Assembly: GCA_964598695.1 (NCBI GenBank)
Contig: CAZRDB010000013.1
Span: 1-49,219, forward strand
DNA: 49,219 bases
Source of the DNA: CAZRDB01 sp964598695
GTDB taxonomy: Bacteria > Armatimonadota > Zipacnadia > UBA1398
Reading direction: 5' to 3'
Under the pieces are notes generated by a model. It ran no database searches. It was not told where the DNA came from and saw only the letters and a program-made list of their open reading frames with translations. A program made the position numbers and the translations under genes. Numbering within the stretch: position 1 is the stretch's first letter; each line of letters opens with the position of its first letter. Below are positions 35,035-42,725 of this stretch, piece by piece.

Positions 35035-35262
35035 CTAGTGACCGCCACAGCCCGCGCAACTGGACTTCGTGCAACCACCGCAGCCGGAGCCGCCCGCCTT
35101 GCCCGAGCGACCTCGGGGGACGGCGCGGCCTCCGGTGAGGACCTGCCGGGTCTTGCGTGCGCGGCACGAGGGACAAGGCGCGGCCGAGGGCTTCTCGGAG
35201 ATCCCGCGGCGCACCTCGAACCGGGTCCCGCAGCCGGCGCACTCGTACTGGTAGGTCGGCAC
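35035..35262 (-). CDS. FmdB-family zinc-ribbon protein
   Basis: This 75-residue protein has an N-terminal FmdB-type zinc ribbon: MPTYQYECAGCGTRFEV with CxxC at residues 8-11, then CPSC near 30-33. The C-terminal third is rich in Gly, Ser and Cys (SGCGGCTKSSCAGCGGH), as in other members. The family is named from a putative regulator of formamidase and is of unsettled function, probably nucleic-acid or protein binding. The GTG start (35260-35262) overlaps the last base of the ricT stop (TAGTG), so it is translationally coupled to ricT. Confidence 0.88.
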   Translation of the reverse strand: MPTYQYECAGCGTRFEVRRGISEKPSAAPCPSCRARKTRQVLTGGRAVPRGRSGKAGGSGCGGCTKSSCAGCGGH

Positions 35263-36473
35263 TACGCGCCACCGCCTTCCGGCTTCTTGCCGCCGCTGCT
35301 CCGCCGCCGACGGCGGCGACGGCTGTCGCCCCCACTCGGCTGCGACCCGCCGGCCGATGGCGCCGAAGACGGAGCGGAAGCGGCCGACGGAGCGGCAGCG
35401 GCGCCTCCGGACGGCGCGGTGCCCCCTTCGCGTCCGCTACCGCGCCGGCGAGGCCTGCGGCGACTGCGCGGGCGGGGGGCCGAGCCCTCGGGCGGCGCCT
35501 CACCCGTCGTGGCCGCAGGCTCGATCGCCTCCCCCTCGTCCGACCCCTCGATCTCAGCCTCGACGGGCTCGACGTCGGTCTCCTGCTCGGCGAGGCGCGC
35601 GCCCCAGCGGCGCTCGAGGACATCGATCTCCTGGCTGAGGTCGGCCTCGAGGTGGTCGTCGGCGACCTCCTCGGGCTCCTCGGCGGCCTTGCAGCGGTAG
35701 CTGCACCACTCGCGCGTGCCGTCGGAGTGCTCGAGCTGGCACGTGCACTGGATCACGTCGACATCGAGCACCTTGCCCACGCCGCGCTCCGACTCGAAGC
35801 GGCTGCCGCGCGCCGGGGCCTCCTTGCGGAGTTGGACGTAGGTGTCGTACTCGTAGCGCAGGCAGCACAGAAGCCGACCGCACAGGCCGCTGACCTTGGT
35901 CGGGTTGAGCGACAGGCCCTGCTCCTTGGCCATGCGGATCGCCGTGGGGCGGAACTCGCGGAGCCAGGCGCGGCAGCACAGCTCGCGGCCGCAGCTCCCG
36001 TAGCCGCCGACGATCCGCGCCTGGTCGCGCACGCCGACCTGGAGCAGCTCGACGCGTGTGTGGAGCTGGTTCACGAGGTCGCGGACGAGGTCGCGGAAGT
36101 CGACGCGGCTCTCCGAGGCAAACGTGAAGGTCACCCGTCGGCCGTCGTAGGAGTAGCAGGCCTCCACCAGCCGCATCGGCATGTTGCGCTCGGCGATCCT
36201 CTGGGCACAGAGCGCGAAGGCCTCGGGCTCCTTGGCCCGATGGGTCTCGCACTGCCGCAGATCGGGCTCGGCCGCGGCGCGCACGACCGGCCGGAGCGAG
36301 TCGGGCATCTCGGAGGGAGGCACGAAGTGCCGCCCCCGAGCGATCCAGCCGAGGTCATGGCCCTTGCTTGTGTCGACGATCACCGCGCTACCGAGCGGGT
36401 ATTCCTTGTCACCGGGGTCGAAGTACCAGCTTCGGTCCCCCTGACGAAAACACACCGATACTACCTCAGGCAT
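35262..36473 (-). CDS. ricT: RicT/YaaT-type PSP1 domain protein with basic disordered tail
   Basis: This 403-residue protein carries a PSP1 C-terminal-type domain as in Bacillus subtilis RicT (YaaT), part of a Cys-rich complex affecting RNA processing and phosphorelay signalling. The folded part (about 1-270) includes GSAVIVDTSKGHDLGWI, the Cys-rich IVGGYGSCGRELCCRAWL, and GLCGRLLCCLRYEYDTY. The remaining 130 residues are Glu-rich and then Arg/Gly/Ser/Pro-rich, ending in SRRRRRRRSSGGKK. This basic low-complexity tail is not typical and could bind RNA. The ATG at 36471-36473 lies nine bases after the mfd stop. The ricA and ricF partners are not in the window. Confidence 0.88.
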   Translation of the reverse strand: MPEVVSVCFRQGDRSWYFDPGDKEYPLGSAVIVDTSKGHDLGWIARGRHFVPPSEMPDSLRPVVRAAAEPDLRQCETHRAKEPEAFALCAQRIAERNMPMRLVEACYSYDGRRVTFTFASESRVDFRDLVRDLVNQLHTRVELLQVGVRDQARIVGGYGSCGRELCCRAWLREFRPTAIRMAKEQGLSLNPTKVSGLCGRLLCCLRYEYDTYVQLRKEAPARGSRFESERGVGKVLDVDVIQCTCQLEHSDGTREWCSYRCKAAEEPEEVADDHLEADLSQEIDVLERRWGARLAEQETDVEPVEAEIEGSDEGEAIEPAATTGEAPPEGSAPRPRSRRRPRRRGSGREGGTAPSGGAAAAPSAASAPSSAPSAGGSQPSGGDSRRRRRRRSSGGKKPEGGGA

Positions 36474-36482
36474 ATTGGGTCC

Positions 36483-39400
36483 CTACGGCGCGAGCCGCGC
36501 CGCCCTTGTCTCTGTGGCGATCAGGTCCGTGATCTCCTCCAGGGCATCCAGTTTGGCCGCTGGCGCGATGTTTGTGAAGGCCACACTCACCCAGAGGTCC
36601 TTTACCACCAGCGCCCGGATGGTCCTTCTCTGGTGCTGGATCCCGTACTTCCGAAGCTTGATCTGCGCGGCCTGCGTGATCTTCAGGCCCGGCTGCATGC
36701 GAAGCTGCAGCGCCGAGGCGTCCTCGGCGATCGTGGCGACGCCGCGCTCCTTGCAGCGGACCCGGAAGCGCAGGACGCGCACGAGCTGCGCGGCCTCCTC
36801 GGGCAGCGCTCCGAACCGGTCGAGCAGCTCCTCGTGGATCTCGTCGATCCGCTCGATCGTCCGGCAGGTCGAGAGGCGGCGGTAGAGGTCGAGCCGCTGT
36901 CCCTCGTTGGGGATGTAGCGCGCGGGCAGGTAGGCGTCGAGGGGCATGTCGACGGCCGGGAGGTCGTCGCCCGTGGGAAGCGCGGCCTCGCCGCGGAGCT
37001 TGCCGACGGCCTCTTTGAGCATCTGGCAGTACAGCTCGAAACCGACGGCCTCGATGTGGCCGTGCTGGGAGGGGCCGAGCAGCGATCCGGCCCCCCGGTT
37101 CGCGAGGTCGCGCATTGCGATACGGAGACCCGAGCCGAGATAGGAGAACTCGCGGATCGCCAGCAGGCGCTCCTCGGCCTGCGGGGTCAGCCGCTCGGGG
37201 CGGGAGTAGAGGAAGTAGGCGTAGGCCTGGCGGGTCGAGCGGCCCACCCGGCCCCGGAGCTGGTAGAGCTGTGCAAGGCCGAAGGCCGGGGCATTCTGGA
37301 CGATCAGCGTGTTGACGTTCGGGACGTCGAGGCCCGATTCGATGATGCTGGTGCAGCAGAGGATGTCGTACATCCCGGCGTAGAAGTCGAGCATGATCTC
37401 CTCGAGTTCGTCGTCGCCCATCTGGCCGTGCGCGATCGCGATCCGAGCCTCGGGGACGAGCTTCTTGAGCCGCTGAGCCCAGGAGGCGATCGACTGCACG
37501 CGGTTGTGGACGAAGTAGACCTGGCCCTCGCGGCCCAGCTCGCGGCGGACGGCCTCGCGGATGACGTCGTCCTCCTCCTCGACGCAGAAGGTACGCACGG
37601 CGACACGGCCCTTGGGCGCCTCCTGGATGATCGAGAGATCGCGGATGCCCGAGAGCGACATGTGGAGCGTGCGCGGGATCGGCGTCGCCGTCATCGTCAG
37701 CACGTCGACGTTCGAGCGGAGCATTCGGAGCGCTTCCTTGTGCTTGACGCCGAAGCGCTGCTCCTCATCGATGATCAGCAGGCCGAGCTTCGAGAACCGG
37801 GCCTGCTGCGAGAGCAGACGGTGGGTGCCGACGACGATATCGGTCGCGCCGGACTCGATCCCGGCGAGGGTCTTGCGGGACTCGGCCGGCGTCGAGAAGC
37901 GACTGAGCTTGTCGATCCGGATGGGATAGGCCCCCAGCCGCTCGTCGAAGGTGCGGTAGTGCTGCTCGCAGAGAATCGTCGTCGGCACGAGCACGGCGAC
38001 CTGGAGGCCGTCGAGCACGCACTTGAGCGCGGCTCGTACGGCGACCTCGGTCTTGCCGAAGCCCACGTCGCCGCAGACGAGTCGATCCATGACCTGCGGC
38101 GACTGCATGTCGTCCTTGACCTCGGCGATGGCGCGGAGCTGATCGCCCGTCTCCTCGTAGACGAACGCCGCCTCGATCTCGTGCTGCCACGGCTGGTCCT
38201 CGGAGAAGCGGTGGCCCTTCGCGGCCTCACGCTCGGAGTACAGCTTCAGCAGCTCCTTGGCCATGTCGGCCGTCGCCTTCTCGGCCTTCTTGCGCTTGCG
38301 GGCCCAGGTGGTGCCGGCGATCGTGTCGATGGCCGGGGCGTGGCCTTCGGCGCCGATGTACTTCTGGATCCGGTCGATCTGCGTTGTGGGGACCTTCAGC
38401 ACTCCGTCGGCGTACTCGATCCGCAGGTAGTCGCGCTCGACGCCCTCGATCGTGTCCTGGACGATCCCGACGTACTTGCCGACCCCGTGGGCGACGTGGA
38501 CGACGTGGTCGCCGGCGCGCAGCTCGGCCAGGGTCGTCAGCTTGACCTCGGAGCGCGGCCGGCGGGCCGGGAGCATGGCGCGGTGCCAGCCGAAGATCTC
38601 CCGATCGGTGAGCACGACAAGCTTGGCGCCGGCCATCGCGAAGCCGGACTCGACGGCCAGGGTGCCGACGTGGGCCATGCCGGTCGCGAGGTCGTTGTGC
38701 TCGCTGTACTCCTCGACATGCTCGACGCCGTTCTCGGCGAGGATCTGGGCCATCCGCTTCTGCTGGGTGGTCGAGAGGACGATCGCGGAGCCGGAGAGCT
38801 GCCACTCGGAGATCGCCTGGCACAGCTCCTTCGCGGAGCCGCGGAACGAGTCGACCGAGGCGCTCTCGAAGGTGACCAGCCGCCGCTCGTGGACCCAGGG
38901 GATCGCGGGCGAGAGGGCGGTCAGGTGGACGGCCGACCGTGCCGAGAGCCGCTCGGTCAGCTCCTCGGGCGAGAGCAGCACGGGCTCCGGGAGCTGCGGC
39001 AGCTCGCCGCGGTGGACCCGCTTCTCGTGGACCTCGCCCAGTTCCGCGAGCAGCTCCTCGCAGGCGCGGACCGCCTTCAGCGGCTCGTCGAGCGCGAGCA
39101 GCGTACTGGGCGCGAGGTAGTCGAGCAGCGTCTCCCGCTCCTCGAACAGGAACTGGTGGTAGTAGCCCATGCCCTGGAACCGCCGGCCGACGCGCAGGGC
39201 CTCGGCATCGGATCGCAGCACCTCGTCGAGCCGCCTGTGGCGCTCGGCCGAGAGCTTCTCGGGCAGGCCGGCGCGCAGCTCCTCGATCCGCTCGGCCGCG
39301 CGGGCGCACTGCTCGGCCGAGGGCACCAGCTCGCTCGCGGGGACGAGCCGGACGGCTCCGAGCCGGTCGACCGAGCGTTGGGTGCCGGCGTCGAACCGAC

Positions 39401-40013
39401 GGATCGACTCGACGGTGTCGCCCCAGAACTCGATCCGGACGGGCTCGTTCAGGATCGGCGGGTAGACATCGAGGATGCCGCCGCGGGCGGCGAACTCGCC
39501 GGGGGCCTCGACCAGGTCGGAGCGCTTGTAGCCCGCCTCCACGAGCCAGGCGAGCATCCCGTCGTAGCCGCACTCCTCGTTCGCGCGGACGGTCCGCGTG
39601 AGTGCGCGGTACCGCGCGCGGGGCATCAGGTACGGCAGCAGCACCGAGGCCGAGGCGACGACGACGCCGGCGGTGCCGGCGATCAGCTCGCCCAGCACCC
39701 GCAGTCGGTCGGCCGCGGCGTCGGCATCGGTGTCGTACCGCTCGTAGAGGGCCAGCTCGGCCGAGGGGAAGAGGCAGACGCGGCTCTCGCCGAGGCAGTG
39801 ACCGAGCGACTGATAGCGGCGGTCGGCCTGCTCGTCGCCCGCGCAGAGCACGAGGAGCGGGCGCTGGGTCGCGAGGTGGAGCGCGGCAAGGAAGAGCGGT
39901 CGCGCCGCGTTGGGGATCCCCTCGGCCTGCGCGCAGGGAACGCCGTCGCGCACTGCCGCGAGGACGGCCTCGAAGGCGGGATCCGTCTGGAATCGTCGCA
40001 GCAGCGGTACCAT
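36483..40013 (-). CDS. mfd: Transcription-repair coupling factor
   Basis: Mfd is a DNA translocase that displaces RNA polymerase stalled at lesions and recruits UvrA. The 1176-residue length agrees with E. coli (1148). The N-terminal UvrB-like region (about 1-330) includes GEFAARGGILDVYP. The RNA polymerase interaction domain has GDHVVHVAHGVGKYVGI near residue 505. The helicase motor follows, with Walker A GDVGFGKTE near 650 and the DEEQ box LLIIDEEQRFG near 748. Motifs such as TMTATPIPRTL and QLRGRVGRS lie before a C-terminal TRCF domain (about 1020-1140). The ATG at 40011-40013 follows GGAG closely. It leads an apparent operon with ricT, fmdB and two M42 genes. A 1634-codon antisense open frame covers this gene and is a GC artefact. 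Confidence 0.96.
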   Translation of the reverse strand: MVPLLRRFQTDPAFEAVLAAVRDGVPCAQAEGIPNAARPLFLAALHLATQRPLLVLCAGDEQADRRYQSLGHCLGESRVCLFPSAELALYERYDTDADAAADRLRVLGELIAGTAGVVVASASVLLPYLMPRARYRALTRTVRANEECGYDGMLAWLVEAGYKRSDLVEAPGEFAARGGILDVYPPILNEPVRIEFWGDTVESIRRFDAGTQRSVDRLGAVRLVPASELVPSAEQCARAAERIEELRAGLPEKLSAERHRRLDEVLRSDAEALRVGRRFQGMGYYHQFLFEERETLLDYLAPSTLLALDEPLKAVRACEELLAELGEVHEKRVHRGELPQLPEPVLLSPEELTERLSARSAVHLTALSPAIPWVHERRLVTFESASVDSFRGSAKELCQAISEWQLSGSAIVLSTTQQKRMAQILAENGVEHVEEYSEHNDLATGMAHVGTLAVESGFAMAGAKLVVLTDREIFGWHRAMLPARRPRSEVKLTTLAELRAGDHVVHVAHGVGKYVGIVQDTIEGVERDYLRIEYADGVLKVPTTQIDRIQKYIGAEGHAPAIDTIAGTTWARKRKKAEKATADMAKELLKLYSEREAAKGHRFSEDQPWQHEIEAAFVYEETGDQLRAIAEVKDDMQSPQVMDRLVCGDVGFGKTEVAVRAALKCVLDGLQVAVLVPTTILCEQHYRTFDERLGAYPIRIDKLSRFSTPAESRKTLAGIESGATDIVVGTHRLLSQQARFSKLGLLIIDEEQRFGVKHKEALRMLRSNVDVLTMTATPIPRTLHMSLSGIRDLSIIQEAPKGRVAVRTFCVEEEDDVIREAVRRELGREGQVYFVHNRVQSIASWAQRLKKLVPEARIAIAHGQMGDDELEEIMLDFYAGMYDILCCTSIIESGLDVPNVNTLIVQNAPAFGLAQLYQLRGRVGRSTRQAYAYFLYSRPERLTPQAEERLLAIREFSYLGSGLRIAMRDLANRGAGSLLGPSQHGHIEAVGFELYCQMLKEAVGKLRGEAALPTGDDLPAVDMPLDAYLPARYIPNEGQRLDLYRRLSTCRTIERIDEIHEELLDRFGALPEEAAQLVRVLRFRVRCKERGVATIAEDASALQLRMQPGLKITQAAQIKLRKYGIQHQRRTIRALVVKDLWVSVAFTNIAPAAKLDALEEITDLIATETRAARLAP

Positions 40014-40057
40014 GCGATCTCCGCGTCCCCGGGTCCGGCCCGGTTGCGTTGCCCCCC

Positions 40058-41044
40058 CTAGCGGGGGCTGACTCCCGCCTCCGGCGCGAACACGAGGCAG
40101 GCGGCGCCCACGACCCCGGCATCGGATCCGAGCTTGGCCGGGATGATCCGGTCGCCCCGGAACTGGCCGATCCGGCAGCGCGACTCGACGACGCGGCGCA
40201 GCGGCGCGAGGAGGGCCTCGCCCGAGTCCGCGATGCCTCCGCCAATCACGACGGCGTCGGGGTCACACAGCACGATGGCGTTCACGACGCCGGCGCCGAG
40301 GTACAGGGCGGTCTCGGCCAGCACCTCGAGGGCAACGGCGTCCTTGTCCTCGGCGGCCTCCGCAACGATCCGCGGGCTGATCGCGAGGATGTCGCCGCCG
40401 GCGCGCTCGAGCAGCGAGCTGGCGCGGCCCATCTGGAGCATCCGGCGGGCCCGGCCCTCGATCGCCCGACGGCCGCAGAAGGCCTCGAGGCAGCCGTGCT
40501 GGCCGCAACTGCACTCGGGACCGTCGATATCGACGACCGAGTGGCCGATCTCGCCCAGCACGCCGCGCGAGCCCCGGTCGAGCCGTCCGTCGCGCACGAC
40601 GGCGCCGCCGACCCCGGTTCCGAGCGTGAGCAGCACCATGTCGCGGCAGCCCTTCGCCGCACCGAAGTGGACCTCGCCCAAGGCGGCGCATCCGGCGTCG
40701 TTGGCAACGCGCACGGGCATCTTGAGGGCGTTCTCGAGCGGGCGCGAGACCGGCACCTGCACGAACTCGGGCAGGTTGGGGCACAGGACGGCGATGCCGC
40801 TGTGCATGTCGATCCGGCCCGCCAGGCCGACGCCGACGCCCAGTACGTCGCCCGTCTCGATCCGGGCGTCGGTCATCAGCTCACCGACCAGCGAGGCGAT
40901 CCGGTGCAGGACGGCCTCGTAGCCCTGGTAGGCGAGCGTCTCCGTGCGAATGCTGCGGACGACCTCTCCCTCGCGCGTGCACAGCGCGAGCTTGAGGAGG
41001 GTGCCCCCCACGTCCACTCCGATCGCGAGTTCGCGGCCCGACAT
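40058..41044 (-). CDS. ROK family sugar kinase (glucokinase-like)
   Basis: This is a 328-residue cytoplasmic kinase of the ROK family, phosphorylating a hexose such as glucose. The phosphate-binding IGVDVGGTLLKLA opens the protein. VRVANDAGCAALGE holds the catalytic Asp, followed by LLTLGTGVGGAVV, then the ROK zinc motif CSCGQHGCLEAFCG with the preceding GEIGHSVV. There is no N-terminal DNA-binding domain, so it is an enzyme, not a repressor. I chose the ATG at 41042-41044, seven bases after AAGGAG; an ATG two codons earlier is too close to that site. It replaces rplI, the usual gene after rpsR, and lies between rpsR and mfd on the same strand. Confidence 0.9.
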   Translation of the reverse strand: MSGRELAIGVDVGGTLLKLALCTREGEVVRSIRTETLAYQGYEAVLHRIASLVGELMTDARIETGDVLGVGVGLAGRIDMHSGIAVLCPNLPEFVQVPVSRPLENALKMPVRVANDAGCAALGEVHFGAAKGCRDMVLLTLGTGVGGAVVRDGRLDRGSRGVLGEIGHSVVDIDGPECSCGQHGCLEAFCGRRAIEGRARRMLQMGRASSLLERAGGDILAISPRIVAEAAEDKDAVALEVLAETALYLGAGVVNAIVLCDPDAVVIGGGIADSGEALLAPLRRVVESRCRIGQFRGDRIIPAKLGSDAGVVGAACLVFAPEAGVSPR

Positions 41045-41111
41045 GGCCATGCTCCTTCACTCGACAGGATCGCGCGGCCCGACTCCACGCGGCGGTGCGG
41101 CTCCCACGTGA

Positions 41112-41177
41112 AGCAACGCAGCCCTTGGGTCCGAGTTCCACGAGGGAACTCGGAGGGCCAAGGGCCGATGGGTTGCT
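41112..41177 (-). terminator. Nested hairpin downstream of rpsR
   Basis: Three stacked helices are visible: AGCAAC/GTTGCT (41112-41117 with 41172-41177), GCCCTTGG/CCAAGGGC (41121-41128 with 41158-41165), and CCGAGTTCC/GGAACTCGG (41131-41139 with 41145-41153). It fills the gap between rpsR and the ROK gene. No T tract follows on the minus strand, so it may be a terminator, a processing site or a structured RNA. Confidence 0.55.
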
Positions 41178-41211
41178 GAGTGGGCTGTCGCGCGGCGGCT
41201 CCCGGGGGGAG

Positions 41212-41499
41212 CTACCGCGTAACGTCCTCGACGACGAACGGCAGCAGAGCCATCTCGCGCGCCCGCTTGATCGCGCTGGTCAGCTCGCGCTGGTGGATCG
41301 AGCAGGTGCCGGTCTGGCGCCGGGGCATGATGCAGCCGCGGTCGTTGACGAACTGGCGCAGCCGCCCGACGTTCTTGAAGTCGATGAACGCAGCATGATC
41401 GGCGCAGAAGCGGCATACCTTGCGGCGTCCGCGCCGCTTCCGAAGCTTATCCCGATCCCTGCCGCGGTCGTCGCGATCACGGTCACGATCTCTACGCAC
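41212..41499 (-). CDS. rpsR: 30S ribosomal protein S18
   Basis: This is a 95-residue small-subunit protein. The core is classical: KVCRFCADHAAFIDFKNVGRLRQFV, then RGCIMPRRQTGTCSIHQRELTSAIKRAREMALLPF, read here in segments. S18 binds S6 on the platform of the 30S subunit. The N-terminus carries an extra stretch of alternating Arg and Asp (RRDRDRDRDDRGRDRDK) before the basic linker, longer than in most bacteria. The GTG start (41497-41499) lies two bases after the ssb stop without its own strong ribosome binding site, so it is probably translated by coupling. Confidence 0.97.
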   Translation of the reverse strand: MRRDRDRDRDDRGRDRDKLRKRRGRRKVCRFCADHAAFIDFKNVGRLRQFVNDRGCIMPRRQTGTCSIHQRELTSAIKRAREMALLPFVVEDVTR

Positions 41500-41501
41500 A
41501 G

Positions 41502-41996
41502 CTATTCACCACCGAATGGGTCGTATTCGTCGTTCGCCGCGTCGAAGGCGTCGTCGGCGCCCTCCGGGAACTTGTCGGCGAGTTGCTTCTTCGCCGCACC
41601 GGACGGCGCGGGCCGCGAGGCGGCCGAGGCCGGCGGAGCATCTTCGTCGCGAGGAGCGGCCTGGCCGCCCCCCTCGCTACGCGAGGAGGCGATCTCCACG
41701 CGGTCGGCCACGACCTCCACCGCTCTGCGCGGCTGGCCGTCGGGGCCGTCCCACTTCCGGACCTGGATCCGTCCCTCGACGAGCACGAGCGAGCCCTTCT
41801 TGAGGTAGTTCGCGCAGAACTCGGCTCGCTCGCGCCACGCCACGACGTCGATCCAGTCGGTCTCCTTCTCGCCGTCCTTGCCCTTGAACGGGCGGTGGCA
41901 GGCGACGGAGAACCGGCAGAAGGTCACGCCTCCCGTTGTTACCTGCGGCTGCGGATCCGCTCCCAGCCGGCCCACCAGAATGGCCAGGTTATACAC
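41502..41996 (-). CDS. ssb: Single-stranded DNA-binding protein
   Basis: SSB binds and protects single-stranded DNA during replication and repair. The OB-fold (about 1-105) begins MYNLAILVGRLGADPQ and includes ETDWIDVVAWRERAEFCANYLKKG, read in parts, and VEGRIQVRKW. A Gly/Ala/Pro linker leads to an acidic end DEYDPFGGE. In most SSB proteins the Pro-Phe pair is the very C-terminus and docks partner proteins; here three residues follow it. The GTG start (41994-41996) overlaps the rpsF stop by one base (TAGTG). The rpsF-ssb-rpsR order is conserved across bacteria. Confidence 0.96.
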   Translation of the reverse strand: MYNLAILVGRLGADPQPQVTTGGVTFCRFSVACHRPFKGKDGEKETDWIDVVAWRERAEFCANYLKKGSLVLVEGRIQVRKWDGPDGQPRRAVEVVADRVEIASSRSEGGGQAAPRDEDAPPASAASRPAPSGAAKKQLADKFPEGADDAFDAANDEYDPFGGE

Positions 41997-42619
41997 TAGC
42001 CTTCCCCCTCGGCCCCGTCCTCCGGGGCGGTCGTCTCCCCGACTGGCGCGGGCTCCACTGCGGGAGCCTCCTCCGTCGCGGGCTCGACGGGAGCGGCAGC
42101 GGGGGCTTCCTCCGCGGCCGGCTCGCTGGGAGCGGCAACGGGGGTCTCCTCGGCGACCGGCTCGACGGGAGCGGCAACGGGGGTTTCCTCGACGGCGACG
42201 GCGGGGGCCTCGACGGGCTCCGCGGGCGCCTGGGTCTCGGTCGCGGCGACGGCCTCGGCCTCAGCGGGCTGGGCCGCGGCCTTCGCCATGTCCTGGAGGC
42301 GGCGGTGGAACTGCCGCTTGGTCTCGCGGACGACGATGTGGCGGATCACGCGGCTGTCGATGCGGAGGACGCGGTTCAGCTCCTCGATCACGGGAGCGCC
42401 GCCCCAGAAGATCATGTCGACGTAGTAGCCCTCGCGCTCGCGGTTGATCTCATAGGCCAGACGCCGCCGGCCCATCTCCTCGAGCTTGACGAGGCCCCCA
42501 CCGTTGTCGGGGATGATCTTCTGGAACTGCTCGACAGCGGCCGCGGTCTCCTCGGGGGAGAGATTGGTGCGGAGGATGTAGAGACAGTCGTGCCAGTACG
42601 TGCGTACAGGGTCGGTCAA
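41996..42619 (-). CDS. rpsF: 30S ribosomal protein S6 with long repetitive acidic tail
   Basis: The first 110 residues are a normal S6: YILRTNLSPEETAAAVEQF, LEEMGRRRLAYEI, EGYYVDMIFWG, LNRVLRIDSRVIRHIVVR. S6 pairs with S18 on the 30S platform. Unusually, about 95 further residues of Ala, Pro, Glu and Val follow, including three 13-residue repeats of the form PVAAPVEPVAEET. Similar but shorter acidic S6 tails exist elsewhere. The start is a TTG (42617-42619), about 11 bases after GGGAGG; no in-frame ATG fits the family N-terminus. A hairpin that captures part of the ribosome binding site lies just upstream, suggesting feedback control. Confidence 0.95.
   Translation of the reverse strand: MTDPVRTYWHDCLYILRTNLSPEETAAAVEQFQKIIPDNGGGLVKLEEMGRRRLAYEINREREGYYVDMIFWGGAPVIEELNRVLRIDSRVIRHIVVRETKRQFHRRLQDMAKAAAQPAEAEAVAATETQAPAEPVEAPAVAVEETPVAAPVEPVAEETPVAAPSEPAAEEAPAAAPVEPATEEAPAVEPAPVGETTAPEDGAEGEG
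42081..42197 (-). repeat. Three tandem 39-bp repeats inside rpsF
   Basis: Units 42081-42119, 42120-42158 and 42159-42197 each begin GGCTCG on the plus strand and differ at only several positions. They encode the 13-residue Pro/Ala/Glu repeats of the S6 tail. Copy number could vary by slippage. Confidence 0.8.
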
Positions 42620-42629
42620 GACCTACCGA

Positions 42630-42677
42630 CCTCCCTTCTGTGGCCAACGCCCCCGGCTTGCTGCCGGAGGAGAAGGG
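42630..42677 (-). promoter_or_regulatory. rpsF leader hairpin overlapping the ribosome binding site
   Basis: On the minus strand an outer stem pairs 42671-42677 with 42633-42639 (seven bases). An inner stem pairs 42663-42667 with 42653-42657 around a five-base loop. The ribosome binding site GGGAGG (42630-42635) is half buried in the outer stem. S6:S18 complexes are known to repress their own mRNA through a leader hairpin with a CCG element in many bacteria, and a CCG is present here. The exact consensus match was not verified. Confidence 0.45.
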
Positions 42678-42725
42678 GGACGACCGTGAGCGAAGCTCGT
42701 GGTCTGTCGGAACGGGTTGTCGGCC

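Noticed and set aside
35157..40061. 1634-codon plus-strand open frame opposite mfd and ricT
   Set aside because: It is antisense to two certain genes, has low-complexity composition and arises from GC-biased third positions.
41051..41211. rplI (ribosomal protein L9) expected after rpsR
   Set aside because: No open frame or L9 motif is present in the gap; the next gene is a ROK kinase.
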